Origin: Candidatus Leptofilum gracile
GTDB lineage: Bacteria > Chloroflexota > Anaerolineae > Promineifilales > Promineifilaceae
Assembly (NCBI GenBank): GCA_016713825.1
Contig: JADJOJ010000008.1
Span: 62,001 to 126,000, forward strand
Reading direction: 5' to 3'
Length of the DNA stretch: 64,000 bases
Position 1 is the first letter of the stretch. Each line of letters starts with the position of its first letter. The notes below the pieces were generated by a model, which worked only from the letters and a program-made list of their open reading frames with translations, was not told the origin of the DNA and ran no database searches. Below, one piece after another: positions 33,635-43,175 of this stretch. The translations under genes and the position numbers were made by a program.

Positions 33635-33742
33635 ATGACCATTTCTGAATTTGTACAGGAATTGGCAACGGCCGTTCGCCATCCCTCCCACGGCGCAAAA
33701 CAGTTCCAAACCGCGGTGAGTAAGCTGCATCATATTTTGTAG
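33635..33742 (+). CDS. Possible 35-codon small gene
   Basis: ATG at 33635 to TAG at 33740-33742 encodes MTISEFVQELATAVRHPSHG and 15 further residues. It resembles a short amphipathic helical peptide. No Shine-Dalgarno motif and no recognised family; it may be a gene remnant. It contains one iterated palindrome, which proves nothing about coding. Confidence 0.25.
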   Translation: MTISEFVQELATAVRHPSHGAKQFQTAVSKLHHIL

Positions 33743-33766
33743 CGAGAGGAAAATTTCGGGTATAAT
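33737..33766 (+). promoter_or_regulatory. Promoter for the DUF4129/MoxR cluster
   Basis: TTGTAG (33737-33742) and a perfect TATAAT (33761-33766) with an 18-base spacer. Predicted start near 33773, leader of about 45 bases to the ATG at 33818. Confidence 0.5.
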
Positions 33767-33817
33767 TTTTGACATGCCAGTTCTTACTCTCCCCTCACAC
33801 CCACCCCGGCGGAATTT

Positions 33818-34744
33818 ATGAACGAAACAAGCTTGCTGAATTTACGGCCGTTATCCATTGCCGAACTGTTCGACCGCTCTTTTCGCCTCTATCGCAAGAA
33901 CTTTGGTACCTTTTTAGGCATCATGCTCCTCACCCAAATTCCTCTTTTTCTATTTGGGCTCGCCCTTTCTGCTTTGACAGACACAACCCCAAATTTGAGC
34001 AGCAACGCCGACCTTACAGATCTTTTCATGACGACGACCATTATCAGTGTCTTAATTGCTGGGACCGTCGGAGCCATTTTGAGCCTTATTTTCACCCAGG
34101 TTGGCGCAGCCGCTCTCACCAAAGCGATTGCCGATAGTTACCTTGGCCATACGATTGGCTTTTGGGAGGCATTTCAAAGAATTGGCAACACCTGGGTTAC
34201 GCTGATCTTTGCCAGCATTGTTGCCAGTCTCATTGTTTTGGGTTTGGCTATCCCTGTAGGGATTATTTTTCTAATTCCCTGTATTGGCCCACTGATAGGA
34301 TTTGTCGGCTTTGTTGCTGTCGTTGCCATCGGAAATGTGCTTATTTCACTTATTCCCCCAGTTGTCGTCCTGGAAAAGAAAGGGGTCATGGATTCAATCA
34401 GACGGGCCTGGGAGTTGGCAAAACTGCGATTCTGGTGGGCTTTTGGATATTTATTCTTGTTAGGGCTGATGTCCTTATTGGTTATTTCTGGACCAACCGC
34501 TCTCATTCAATTTTTGTTTGAAACTGCACTGGGAAACCTGTCTGAATTTTCTCAAACAATCGTCAGCGACACAGCAAGCTCTTTACTCACAGCTGTTTTC
34601 ATGCCCATCCGCCTGGCAGCCATCACCTTGATGTACTTTGATTTGCGTATTCGCTTTGAAGGATTTGACCTGATGGTGCTGGCAGCTGCCGATAACACCA
34701 CGATCAATGATGCCTCTGAACTCACGAGCAAAGGAAGCTTATGA
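33818..34744 (+). CDS. Multi-pass membrane protein, first of two paralogues
   Basis: 308 residues with about six membrane helices. The N-terminus LRPLSIAELFDRSFRLYRKNFGTFLGI and the central VVLEKKGVMDSIRRAWELAKLRFWWAFGY resemble the membrane domain seen in glycerophosphodiester phosphodiesterase-associated (GPDPase_memb/DUF975-like) proteins. No catalytic residues are seen. The stop overlaps the start of the paralogue (TTATGA). Such membrane proteins sit before DUF4129-DUF4350-MoxR-DUF58 genes in other bacteria, so a shared envelope process is likely. Function unknown. Confidence 0.7.
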   Translation: MNETSLLNLRPLSIAELFDRSFRLYRKNFGTFLGIMLLTQIPLFLFGLALSALTDTTPNLSSNADLTDLFMTTTIISVLIAGTVGAILSLIFTQVGAAALTKAIADSYLGHTIGFWEAFQRIGNTWVTLIFASIVASLIVLGLAIPVGIIFLIPCIGPLIGFVGFVAVVAIGNVLISLIPPVVVLEKKGVMDSIRRAWELAKLRFWWAFGYLFLLGLMSLLVISGPTALIQFLFETALGNLSEFSQTIVSDTASSLLTAVFMPIRLAAITLMYFDLRIRFEGFDLMVLAAADNTTINDASELTSKGSL

Positions 34745-35781
34745 CCGCTCTTAGCAACAATTTACAGCCATTGAGCATGTCCCAACTGCTAGACCGAGCC
34801 ATTCGGCTGTACCGCAACAACTTTTTGCTGTTTATTGGCATTGTGGCCATTGCCCAAATTCCGGCAACGGCCGTAAATATCATCGGTCTCTGGCTGGCTC
34901 CCACACCAGAATTTGGCTTCAACCCCGCCGCCAACGTCACCGACGTCTGGCTGCAAATGTTTGAAAGCCTGGGCTTTGGCAACAACCTGTGGGTCTGGCT
35001 GGGGCGCATCGTCACCCTGCTGCTGATTCAGCTGGCCACCGCCGCCATGACCAAAGCCGTCGCCGAAAATTACCTGGGGCACAAAATTGGTTTGCTTGAG
35101 GCGTACCGGAAAATCGGCCTTTCGGGCATCACCCTCCTGCTGGCTACCTTCATCGGCATCTTTTTCATGATTTTCCTGTTCATCTGGTGGGTGATTGTGC
35201 CCTGCCTGGGCTGGTTCACTGGCCTGGGGATGGTTTTCTTCTTCTCGCTGGTGGTGCTGCCGCTGGTGGCCCCGGCCATCGTTTTGGAAAAACGAAGCGC
35301 CATCTCTGGTCTGCAGCGCGCCTGGGATTTGGCCCGCCGCCGCTTCTGGTGGGTGGTGGGGTTCATGCTGCTGCTGGGGCTGTTTGGCCAGCTCATCGTC
35401 ACTGGCCCGGCGCTGCTGTCTGTGTTTGTCGTGCAGAGCACCGTGGGCAGCGGCCTCGATTCTTCCACCACAACGCTCATCCAACAGGTGATCGGGCTGC
35501 TGCTCAACCTGATTTACCTGCCGCTACAGCTCACCTGCGTCACCCTGCTCTATTTTGACGTGCGCGTCCGCACCGAAGGGTTCGATCTGGCCCTGCTGGC
35601 CCTGAGCGAAGAGGCCAACGCCGAAAATCTGGCCGTCACCGCCCCCGCGCTCGACAAAAACGCCATCCCCGCCTGGGAAGAGATGGGCTATTTTGCCCTG
35701 ATCACCATCGCTTTTGTGGTGCTGTACGTGGGGCTCATTTTGGGCATTTTACTGCTTGGCTTTGGATTAGGCGGGCTTTGA
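34741..35781 (+). CDS. Multi-pass membrane protein, second paralogue
   Basis: 346 residues, clearly homologous to the preceding gene: LQPLSMSQLLDRAIRLYRNNFLLFIGI and IVLEKRSAISGLQRAWDLARRRFWWVVGF align with the matching segments. An extra C-terminal helix (LITIAFVVLYVGLILGILLLGFGLGGL) follows a linker. ATGA overlap with the previous gene and one-base overlap with the next indicate one operon. No enzymatic motif. Confidence 0.72.
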   Translation: MTALSNNLQPLSMSQLLDRAIRLYRNNFLLFIGIVAIAQIPATAVNIIGLWLAPTPEFGFNPAANVTDVWLQMFESLGFGNNLWVWLGRIVTLLLIQLATAAMTKAVAENYLGHKIGLLEAYRKIGLSGITLLLATFIGIFFMIFLFIWWVIVPCLGWFTGLGMVFFFSLVVLPLVAPAIVLEKRSAISGLQRAWDLARRRFWWVVGFMLLLGLFGQLIVTGPALLSVFVVQSTVGSGLDSSTTTLIQQVIGLLLNLIYLPLQLTCVTLLYFDVRVRTEGFDLALLALSEEANAENLAVTAPALDKNAIPAWEEMGYFALITIAFVVLYVGLILGILLLGFGLGGL

Positions 35782-36758
35782 TGGTTTTTTGGGGGAGATA
35801 CGGCCGTTCCCTGCCGCCGTTCATCATCATTTTTGCCATCCTGCTGGCCGGGGTGCGCCCCGCCACCGCCCAATCTACCCCCATGCCGCTGGCCGAATAT
35901 TGGCAAACGATCACCCAAATTCGGGATGATCTGAACGAGGCCCCAGACGATAGCGCCGTGCGCGAAACGGCCGTTACCACCCTCAGCAACATCAGCCAAA
36001 TCGAACTGGCAAACGGCCGTCTCCAACCCATCGACCACGCCTACCTCATTCGCCAACTGCAAAACGAAGCGCTGAGCGCCCAGACGCTGGCCACACAGCT
36101 CACCGCCTACCTCAGCAGCCGCCAGGGCTGGCCAGACCCCACTTTGCCCACGCTGGATGTCGCCGCGCTGGACGCCATTTTAAGCCAGCCAGAGTTCAAT
36201 TACGCCCCCGAAGAGCCCAACTTTTTACAGCGCATCTGGCAAGATATTCGCCAGGCAATTGAAGATTTCTGGCTGCGCCTCTTCCCGGAAGAGAGCCGCT
36301 TCAGCCTGCCGCTCAACAACGTGGTGCTGATTATTGCGGGGCTGCTGGTGGCCGTTGCCCTGGCCTACGCGCTGCGCGGCATTTTGGGCGACCTCACCGC
36401 CGACGCCGCCCTGAGCGCCGAGGAGGAGCTGGGCGGCGAACCGCTCACCGCTGACCTGGCGCTGCAAAAGGCGCAGGAATTTTCCACGGGTGGGGATTAC
36501 CGGACGGCCGTTCGCTACCTCTACCTCTCCTCCCTGCTGCTGCTGGAAGAACGGGGGCTGCTGCGCTACGACCGCTCGCTGACCAACCGGGAATATTTGC
36601 GCACCGTCGCCCACCGGCCTGAACTGGCCACCATTTTGCGCGACGTCATCGACGTCTTCGACCGCGTCTGGTACGGCTTTCAAACCCTCAGCGCCAGCGA
36701 GTATGAAAGCTACGCCCGCCGCGTAGAAACGCTGCGGCAGCAAAAGGAGGCGCGATGA
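35781..36758 (+). CDS. DUF4129 domain membrane protein
   Basis: 325 residues from the ATG at 35781, which shares one base with the previous TGA. A signal peptide or first helix (SLPPFIIIFAILLAGVRPATAQ) leads to an extracytoplasmic helical part, then a membrane helix near residues 175-195 (LNNVVLIIAGLLVAVALAYAL). The C-terminal cytoplasmic domain DLALQKAQEFSTGGDYRTAVRYLYLSSLLLLEERG with RYDRSLTNREYLR is the DUF4129 signature, often found at the end of transglutaminase TgpA. No transglutaminase domain is present here. Confidence 0.82.
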   Translation: MVFWGRYGRSLPPFIIIFAILLAGVRPATAQSTPMPLAEYWQTITQIRDDLNEAPDDSAVRETAVTTLSNISQIELANGRLQPIDHAYLIRQLQNEALSAQTLATQLTAYLSSRQGWPDPTLPTLDVAALDAILSQPEFNYAPEEPNFLQRIWQDIRQAIEDFWLRLFPEESRFSLPLNNVVLIIAGLLVAVALAYALRGILGDLTADAALSAEEELGGEPLTADLALQKAQEFSTGGDYRTAVRYLYLSSLLLLEERGLLRYDRSLTNREYLRTVAHRPELATILRDVIDVFDRVWYGFQTLSASEYESYARRVETLRQQKEAR

Positions 36759-37921
36759 GACGCCTCAGCCACAGCCTGAGCCGCGATTCCTGGTTGGCGC
36801 TGGGCCTCTTCCTGCTGCTAACGCTGTTCACCACCATTTCTGTGGTGCAGCAGGCGCAAGCCTCGCTCACCGACCCGCCGCTGGCTTCCTACTCCACCCA
36901 GCCGCAGGGCAGCCGCGCCCTCTGGCTCTATCTGGAATCCCAACAGCTCAAGCTCACCGATTCGGTTGGCGACAGCTTTGGCGTGCCCAGCGGCGTCGAT
37001 TTGGCGCTGGTGCTGGAGCCAACGGTGGCATTCACCCCTGGCGAATGGGCGGTGCTGCGCAGTTGGGTAGAGGATGGCGGCACGCTGCTGCTGGCGGGCA
37101 CGTCGCAGTTCACCATTGCCCTGGCGGAGGAGCTGGAGGTGGGTTATGGGCTGGTGCCGTCGTCGGAAACGGCCGTTACCAACCAAACCCCGCTCCTCAA
37201 CAGCCCAGCCCTGAACGAGATCGCCGCCACCACGCCTTACTTTTTGCGCCCCCAGCGGGACGATTTTGTGACGCTGCTGGCCAATGCCGCCGGGAACCCC
37301 ACCGCCATTGCGTTTGCCGAGGGGAACGGCCGTATCATCCTCACCACCCTTACCGAACCATTCAGCAACCAGGGGCTGCAAACCGAGGGCAACGCCGAGC
37401 TGGCGCTCAACCTGCTCAACGCCACGCCAGCGCTGCGCGGCATCTGGTTCAACGAGTGGCACCACGGCGTCCGCCCCCAATCTGATGACGCGCTTTCTTC
37501 CAGCAACTGGCTCCAGCGCACTCCGGGTGGCCGTGCTTTGCTGCTGGTGCTGGCCATCATTTTCATTGGATTGGTGCTGCGCGGTCGCCATTTTGGCCGC
37601 CCGGTGCCGTTGGGCAAAGATATTGTGCGCCGTGCCCCACTGGAGTACATTACCGGCCTTGCCAATTTAAGCAGGCGGGCGGGGCACCGAACGGCCGTTC
37701 TCCAACATTACCACGACCGGCTCAAGCGCGATTTGGGCGCACGCTACCGCCTCAATCCCAGCCTGCCCGACGAAGAATTCATCGCCCAACTGGCCGCTTA
37801 CCAACCCAATCTAGACACCGACGCCCTGCGCCAAACGCTGCAAAAGCTGTCCCAAACCAACGTCAGCGAAAGCGACATGGTGCAAATTGTGCGCGAAGCG
37901 ACTTTGTTCGGTGAACGGTAA
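36755..37921 (+). CDS. DUF4350 domain membrane protein
   Basis: 388 residues overlapping the DUF4129 gene by four bases (ATGA). An N-terminal helix (SWLALGLFLLLTLFTTISVV) is followed by a Rossmann-like domain: YSTQPQGSRALWLYLESQQL, VLRSWVEDGGTLLLAG and GNGRIILTTLTEPFSNQG match DUF4350. A second helix lies near residues 265-282 (GRALLLVLAIIFIGLVLRG), then a basic cytoplasmic tail with RRAPLEYITGLANLSRRAGH. It is a standard partner of DUF4129, MoxR and DUF58 proteins; biochemical role unknown. Confidence 0.8.
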   Translation: MRRLSHSLSRDSWLALGLFLLLTLFTTISVVQQAQASLTDPPLASYSTQPQGSRALWLYLESQQLKLTDSVGDSFGVPSGVDLALVLEPTVAFTPGEWAVLRSWVEDGGTLLLAGTSQFTIALAEELEVGYGLVPSSETAVTNQTPLLNSPALNEIAATTPYFLRPQRDDFVTLLANAAGNPTAIAFAEGNGRIILTTLTEPFSNQGLQTEGNAELALNLLNATPALRGIWFNEWHHGVRPQSDDALSSSNWLQRTPGGRALLLVLAIIFIGLVLRGRHFGRPVPLGKDIVRRAPLEYITGLANLSRRAGHRTAVLQHYHDRLKRDLGARYRLNPSLPDEEFIAQLAAYQPNLDTDALRQTLQKLSQTNVSESDMVQIVREATLFGER

Positions 37922-37956
37922 TCGGTGGTCGGTGAACGGTATTCGGTTATCAGTAA
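37914..37956. repeat. GGTAATCGGTGGTCGGTGAA word repeat, left flank of the four-helix gene
   Basis: CGGT-containing words repeated four times. The inverse set lies at 38409-38483 on the other side of the four-helix-bundle gene. The left copy overlaps the DUF4350 stop. Confidence 0.6.
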
Positions 37957-37973
37957 AATGGAGGTTTTGTAAG

Positions 37974-38426
37974 ATGGAGAAGAGTGGGTATGCTGAAAGT
38001 TTTAGGGATTTGCTAGCTTATCAAAAGGCTAGAGAATTGGCGCGGGAAGTTTTTGAGGTATCGAAACGATTCCCCAAAGAGGAGATGTATGCCCTCACGG
38101 ATCAAATTCGCCGTTCTTCACGCTCAGTCGGGGCGCAGATTGCTGAAGCGTGGGCCAAAAGACGATATGAGAAACATTTTGTCAGTAAATTAACGGATGC
38201 AGATGGTGAACAACAGGAAACCCAACATTGGTTGGAAACGGCCGTTGACTGCCACTATCTTTCACAAGCTGAAGCACAACAGCTTCTAAACAAATGCGCA
38301 CGAGTCGGACGCTTGCTAGGCGGCATGATGGCTAAATCACACCTCTTTTGCGGCCAACCAAACCTCCTCCGCGAATCCCAACCCGACTATTTCACCAACG
38401 ACGACCCACCCACCGATTACCGATAA
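37974..38426 (+). CDS. Four-helix-bundle protein (S23/IVP-like)
   Basis: 150 residues from the ATG at 37974, preceded by GGAGG; an earlier in-frame start would lie in the repeat. The pattern SFRDLLAYQKARELAREVFEVSKRFPKEEMYALTDQIRRSSRSVGAQIAEAWAK is the diagnostic S23-family motif first seen in 23S rRNA intervening sequences, and related to Avd of diversity-generating elements. Family members are mobile-like and of unknown function. The C-terminal residues DDPPTDYR run into the flanking repeat. It interrupts an otherwise tight DUF4350-MoxR operon. Confidence 0.85.
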   Translation: MEKSGYAESFRDLLAYQKARELAREVFEVSKRFPKEEMYALTDQIRRSSRSVGAQIAEAWAKRRYEKHFVSKLTDADGEQQETQHWLETAVDCHYLSQAEAQQLLNKCARVGRLLGGMMAKSHLFCGQPNLLRESQPDYFTNDDPPTDYR

Positions 38427-38483
38427 CCGTTCACCGATTACCGATTACCGATTACGGATAACCGATTACCGTTAACGAGGAAT
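38409..38483. repeat. ACCGATTACCG word repeat, right flank of the four-helix gene
   Basis: The word ACCGATTACCGATAACCG is repeated about five times with small changes. It is the inverse of the left flank at 37914-37956. The four-helix stop codon lies inside it. Confidence 0.65.
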
Positions 38484-38487
38484 AAAA

Positions 38488-39444
<957 letters not shown>

Positions 39445-39449
39445 TTTTT

Positions 39450-39518
39450 TGTAATTAAGTAATTGAGTAATTGGGTAATTTGCGGCCCAATTACTTAATT
39501 ACCAATTACCCAATTACT
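39450..39518. repeat. GTAATTAAGTAATTGAGTAA word hairpin
   Basis: GTAATTAAGTAATTGAGTAA plus TTGGGTAATT is followed by the inverse CCAATTACTTAATTACCAAT plus TACCCAATTAC around TGCGG. Same word family as 21236-21291. Confidence 0.65.
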
Positions 39519-39522
39519 TTTT

Positions 39523-40881
39523 ATGATAGACACGGCCGTTTCCAACCCAACCTACAAAGCAGTCAACCTCTCCCCCCGGCGCATTCCAGAGATTCAGCGG
39601 AATCCGCTGGCATTTTTGCAGCGCAATGCCGCCGAGCACGGGGATTTTATCCATTACCCGCTGGGGCTGTGGGAAGTGTTTCAGCTCAACCACCCCGATC
39701 TCATCGAGCACGTGCTGGTGACCAACCAGCGCAACTACAGCAAAAATACGGTACAGTACAACACCCTGGCCAAAATCACCGGACGCGGGCTGCTGACCAG
39801 CGACGGCCGTTTCTGGCGCAGGCAGCGGCGCATGATCCAACCCGCCTTTCACCGGCATAAAGTGCTGGCCTGGGGCCAAACGATGATCAAGGCCACGCAA
39901 AACATGCTGGCGGGCTGGGACAAGGCGGCCCAATCCGGCCAGCCGCTGGACATCGACGAAGAGATGATGGCCGTCACGCTGAACGTGGTCGGCGAGGCGC
40001 TGCTGGGGCTGGATTTGCAGGCCGACGCGGGCCAGCTCACCCACGCCGTCCTGACGATGCTGGATTACGTCGTCTACCGCTCGCAGCAGCTCGTCGCCCT
40101 GCCGCTGATGGTGCCCACGCCGCGCAATCGGCGCGTCCGCGAAGGGCTGCAATTGCTAGACGACCTCATCGACAAAGCGATCCACGACCATGAGCAGGGC
40201 CAGGCCAACCCAGACACCATTTTGAGCCAGATGATTACGGCCGTTGACCGCGAAACCAACGAACGCATGAGCCGGGACGAACTGCGTGACGAGGTGATTA
40301 CCTTGCTGGTGGCGGGCCACGAAACGGCCGCTTCCGGCCTCACCTGGCTCTTTTATTTGCTCTCACAAAACCCAAACGTGGAAGATGAACTGCTGGCGGA
40401 GATTGATGGGGTGCTGAACGGCCGTCTGCCCACCACCGACGATTTGCCCAACCTGCCCACCGTCCAGCGCGTCATCGCCGAGGCGCTGCGGCTCTACCCG
40501 CCCGCCTGGGTCATCACCCGCCGCGCCGTCGCGGCAGACACGCTTGGCGGCGCACCCATCCCGGCCAACGCGCTGATCATCATGAGCCCATACACCCTCC
40601 AGCGGCATCCCGCCTTTTGGGACAATCCCGACCAATTTGACCCAAACCATTTCACGCCCGACGCCGAACAGGCCCGCCCGCGCTACGCTTATTTTCCCTT
40701 TGGCGGTGGGGCGCGGCTCTGCATTGGCGATCAGTTTGCTAAGGTGGAGATGGGGTTGGTGGTAACGGCCGTCTTACAAAAATACCGGCTCCAACTATTA
40801 CCCAACCACCCCGTCATCGCCGACCCACTCGTCACCATCCGCCCCAAACACGGCCTGATGATGACGCTAAAAAGGAGATGA
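39523..40881 (+). CDS. Cytochrome P450
   Basis: 452 residues with all P450 landmarks: I-helix oxygen-binding motif LLVAGHETAASGLTW near residue 265, ExxR in VIAEALRLYPPAW, and the heme loop FPFGGGARLCIGDQFAK with the axial Cys near residue 405. WRRQRRMIQPAFHRHKV is the C-helix. It resembles CYP102/CYP110-like class bacterial or eukaryote-like P450s acting on fatty acids or terpenoids; the substrate cannot be assigned and no redox partner is adjacent. Word hairpins on both sides suggest it is its own transcription unit inserted between MoxR and DUF58. Confidence 0.93.
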   Translation: MIDTAVSNPTYKAVNLSPRRIPEIQRNPLAFLQRNAAEHGDFIHYPLGLWEVFQLNHPDLIEHVLVTNQRNYSKNTVQYNTLAKITGRGLLTSDGRFWRRQRRMIQPAFHRHKVLAWGQTMIKATQNMLAGWDKAAQSGQPLDIDEEMMAVTLNVVGEALLGLDLQADAGQLTHAVLTMLDYVVYRSQQLVALPLMVPTPRNRRVREGLQLLDDLIDKAIHDHEQGQANPDTILSQMITAVDRETNERMSRDELRDEVITLLVAGHETAASGLTWLFYLLSQNPNVEDELLAEIDGVLNGRLPTTDDLPNLPTVQRVIAEALRLYPPAWVITRRAVAADTLGGAPIPANALIIMSPYTLQRHPAFWDNPDQFDPNHFTPDAEQARPRYAYFPFGGGARLCIGDQFAKVEMGLVVTAVLQKYRLQLLPNHPVIADPLVTIRPKHGLMMTLKRR

Positions 40882-40958
40882 AACCACAGATTTCAAAGAT
40901 TTCACAGATTGATTAGCTATCAAAAAAATCTGTGTAATCTGCGTAATCTGTGGCTAAA
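40882..40958. repeat. CACAGATTTCA / AATCTGTG word hairpin
   Basis: ACCACAGATTTCAAAGATTT plus CACAGATTG is followed by AATCTGTGTAATCTGCGTAA plus TCTGTGG, the inverse words. It lies between the P450 and DUF58 genes. Confidence 0.6.
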
Positions 40959-40963
40959 TAAAA

Positions 40964-42277
40964 ATGCAGCCGACAAATCGAGGCATCCTCATTTTACTCC
41001 TCGCCGCGCCCATCATGGCGGCAGGCACCTGGCTGCCCGCGCTGCAATGGGTGGCGCTGGGTTACCTGCTGCTGGTTGGCGGTCTGCTCTGGTTCGACTG
41101 GCGTTCGGCCGAACCGATCGAAAAGCGGTTCGACATTAAGCGCGAACACGACCAAAAGCTCAGCCTGGGGGCCGACAACCCCATCAAAATCAGCGTGCGC
41201 AACCGCAGCAACCGCCCCGCCACCGTCTGGCTGCGCGACGAACCGCCCGACGCCTTCAACATCTCCCAGCGGCTGCTCCACAGCGACATTGCCCCACGCC
41301 GCACCTGGGAAGCCACCTACCACGTCCACCCGCTGCGCCGGGGCGATTACCAGTTTGGCAATCTGAACCTGCGCTGGCTGGGGCCGCTGGGGCTGGCCGT
41401 TCGCCAGGGCCAGCTGCCGCTCACCGAGCCGGTGAAGGTGTACCCCAACCTGCTGGACGTGCGCCGCTACGACCTGCTGCTGCGCAAAAATCGGCTGCAA
41501 GAGATTGGCCTGCGCCACACCCGCCAATTTGGCGAAGGCACCGAATTTGAGCGCCTGCGCGAATATCTGCCCGACGATGAATACCGCCGCATCGACTGGA
41601 AAGCCACCGCCCGCCGCCACCGCCCCGTCACCGTGGAATACCAGACCGAGCGCAGCCAAAACGTCATCGCCCTGCTCGATGTGGGCCGCATGATGCAAAG
41701 CCCCGTGGCCCAAATGGCCAAGCTGGATTACGTGGTCAACGCCGTGCTGCTGCTGGGCTACGTGGCCACCGGCAAGGGGGACAAAGTGGGCATGATGAGC
41801 TTCGCCAACGACATCCAGCATTATTTGTCGCCCCGGCAAGGTCGCGGCCAGTTTTACCGCATGTTGGAGCTGCTCTACGCCGTCGAAGCCCAGCCCGTCG
41901 AGTCCGACTACCAGCGCGCCCTCAGCTACCTGGCTGCCAAGCAGCGCAAGCGGTCGCTGGTGGTCATCTTTACCGATTTAACCCACGGCATCAGCCTGGA
42001 GGGGCTGGTGAGCCACGTCGCCCTGCTGGCCAGGCGCAGCCTGCCGCTGGTGGTCACCATCAGCGACCCGGACGTGGTGCAGGCGGCCCAGCAGCAGCCG
42101 GAAGATAGCCAAACGGCGTACCAGCGCATGGCCGCCGCCCAACTGCTGGACCAGCGCCAAATCACGCTCGACCACCTGCGCCAGCAAGGCGTCCTCACCT
42201 TGGACGTGCCCGCCAACCAGCTCTCCATCGCCGTCATCAACCGCTACCTGGAGCTGAAAGCCAAAACCATGCTTTAG
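40964..42277 (+). CDS. DUF58 domain protein (first copy)
   Basis: 437 residues. Two N-terminal membrane helices (about 8-50) precede a beta-rich part and the DUF58 signature EGTEFERLREYLPDDEYRRIDWKATARRHRPVTVEYQTER near residues 190-230. A vWA-like domain follows (VIALLDVGRMM with an incomplete MIDAS, VVIFTDLT). DUF58 proteins are MoxR partners in envelope-associated clusters; function not established. The start has no clear ribosome-binding site. A perfect-stem hairpin follows the stop. Confidence 0.88.
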   Translation: MQPTNRGILILLLAAPIMAAGTWLPALQWVALGYLLLVGGLLWFDWRSAEPIEKRFDIKREHDQKLSLGADNPIKISVRNRSNRPATVWLRDEPPDAFNISQRLLHSDIAPRRTWEATYHVHPLRRGDYQFGNLNLRWLGPLGLAVRQGQLPLTEPVKVYPNLLDVRRYDLLLRKNRLQEIGLRHTRQFGEGTEFERLREYLPDDEYRRIDWKATARRHRPVTVEYQTERSQNVIALLDVGRMMQSPVAQMAKLDYVVNAVLLLGYVATGKGDKVGMMSFANDIQHYLSPRQGRGQFYRMLELLYAVEAQPVESDYQRALSYLAAKQRKRSLVVIFTDLTHGISLEGLVSHVALLARRSLPLVVTISDPDVVQAAQQQPEDSQTAYQRMAAAQLLDQRQITLDHLRQQGVLTLDVPANQLSIAVINRYLELKAKTML

Positions 42278-42295
42278 GATTTACGAACTGCCCAG

Positions 42296-42328
42296 AGACT
42301 ACAAAAGTCTTAAAGACTTTTGTAGTCT
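42296..42328 (+). terminator. AGACTACAAAAGTCTT hairpin
   Basis: AGACTACAAAAGTCTT (42296-42311) and its exact inverse (42313-42328) form a stem 20 bases after the DUF58 stop. The word CAAAAGTCT is shared with the inner hairpin at 23735-23795. Confidence 0.6.
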
Positions 42329-42360
42329 GCCAGTTGTACACATAGCAAAGCGAACGTAGA

Positions 42361-43152
42361 ATGAACGAATCAGTTTGGATCATGCTGTTGGTAGGAGCCT
42401 TTGTCCTTTTTTGTATTCTGGGGCTCGCATTTGAGGGGTTTGCGACCTTCTCTTATGATCGACTTGGGCGATTGCCTGATTCTGGCGGCAAGAAATTTTA
42501 TCAGCGGTTCGTTCAACCTTATTGGCTGCTTTGGCTCATACCTGTGTTAATGACGACCATTGGCCCAGCCATCGCTAGAAGCTACTATGGTTTTTATTCG
42601 GCAGATATAAGCAGAAGTTTGCTCTCTGTTATTTTGTTCCTTGCTTTTTTCACGTTTAGCTTCAGCGCACTTCTCGCGCCAAAATACTCACCCTTAAGGC
42701 TTGTACAGAAGCTCAGCACAAAAGTAATTGCCATAATTACTATGATTTTGATGATCATCGTATTTGGGTTTTTGACAATTCCCCGAGCAAGTCAGCAGCT
42801 AGAAGGAATAATATCCGGCCCCAGCTTTAGCGAAGGTGTATTGGAAAGAAAAGATACAGACTCTATCCCAAGAGGTGGCGTAATATACGAGCTTGAGATT
42901 GACGGCCGTCACTACCAAACTCCTGATTCGCAATTTTTTAAAAATGTTGTCGTGGGGGAACCTATTCATTTTGCATACAATAGCTCAGCGGATTATTGGC
43001 GTCCCGAAATATTCAACCCAACCAAAATTAGCTTAAGCACTTGGGATACAATCTCGCTCATTGCTTCAATTGTGAATTGGGTAATCCTAAGCTTTTTAGT
43101 CGTTGATGGATGGATTTCACTCATCACTCGAAATATTGAACTATTCACGTAG
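42361..43152 (+). CDS. Uncharacterised membrane protein (DUF3592-like)
   Basis: 263 residues with about five membrane helices (roughly 6-26, 55-75, 85-103, 120-140, 230-250). Between the last two is a soluble stretch, GGVIYELEIDGRHYQTPDSQFF followed by VVVGEPIHFAYNSS, resembling the small beta domain of DUF3592 proteins. Base use is AT-richer than the neighbours, so recent acquisition is possible. No function can be assigned. The next gene starts 24 bases downstream with a GAAGGGAAGAAG leader. Confidence 0.55.
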   Translation: MNESVWIMLLVGAFVLFCILGLAFEGFATFSYDRLGRLPDSGGKKFYQRFVQPYWLLWLIPVLMTTIGPAIARSYYGFYSADISRSLLSVILFLAFFTFSFSALLAPKYSPLRLVQKLSTKVIAIITMILMIIVFGFLTIPRASQQLEGIISGPSFSEGVLERKDTDSIPRGGVIYELEIDGRHYQTPDSQFFKNVVVGEPIHFAYNSSADYWRPEIFNPTKISLSTWDTISLIASIVNWVILSFLVVDGWISLITRNIELFT

Positions 43153-43175
43153 AAGGGAAGAAGTAAGGAAATCGT

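Noticed and set aside
37914..38483. CRISPR-like array
   Set aside because: The repeated words are 8-12 bases, inverted and without regular spacers; no cas genes are present in the window.
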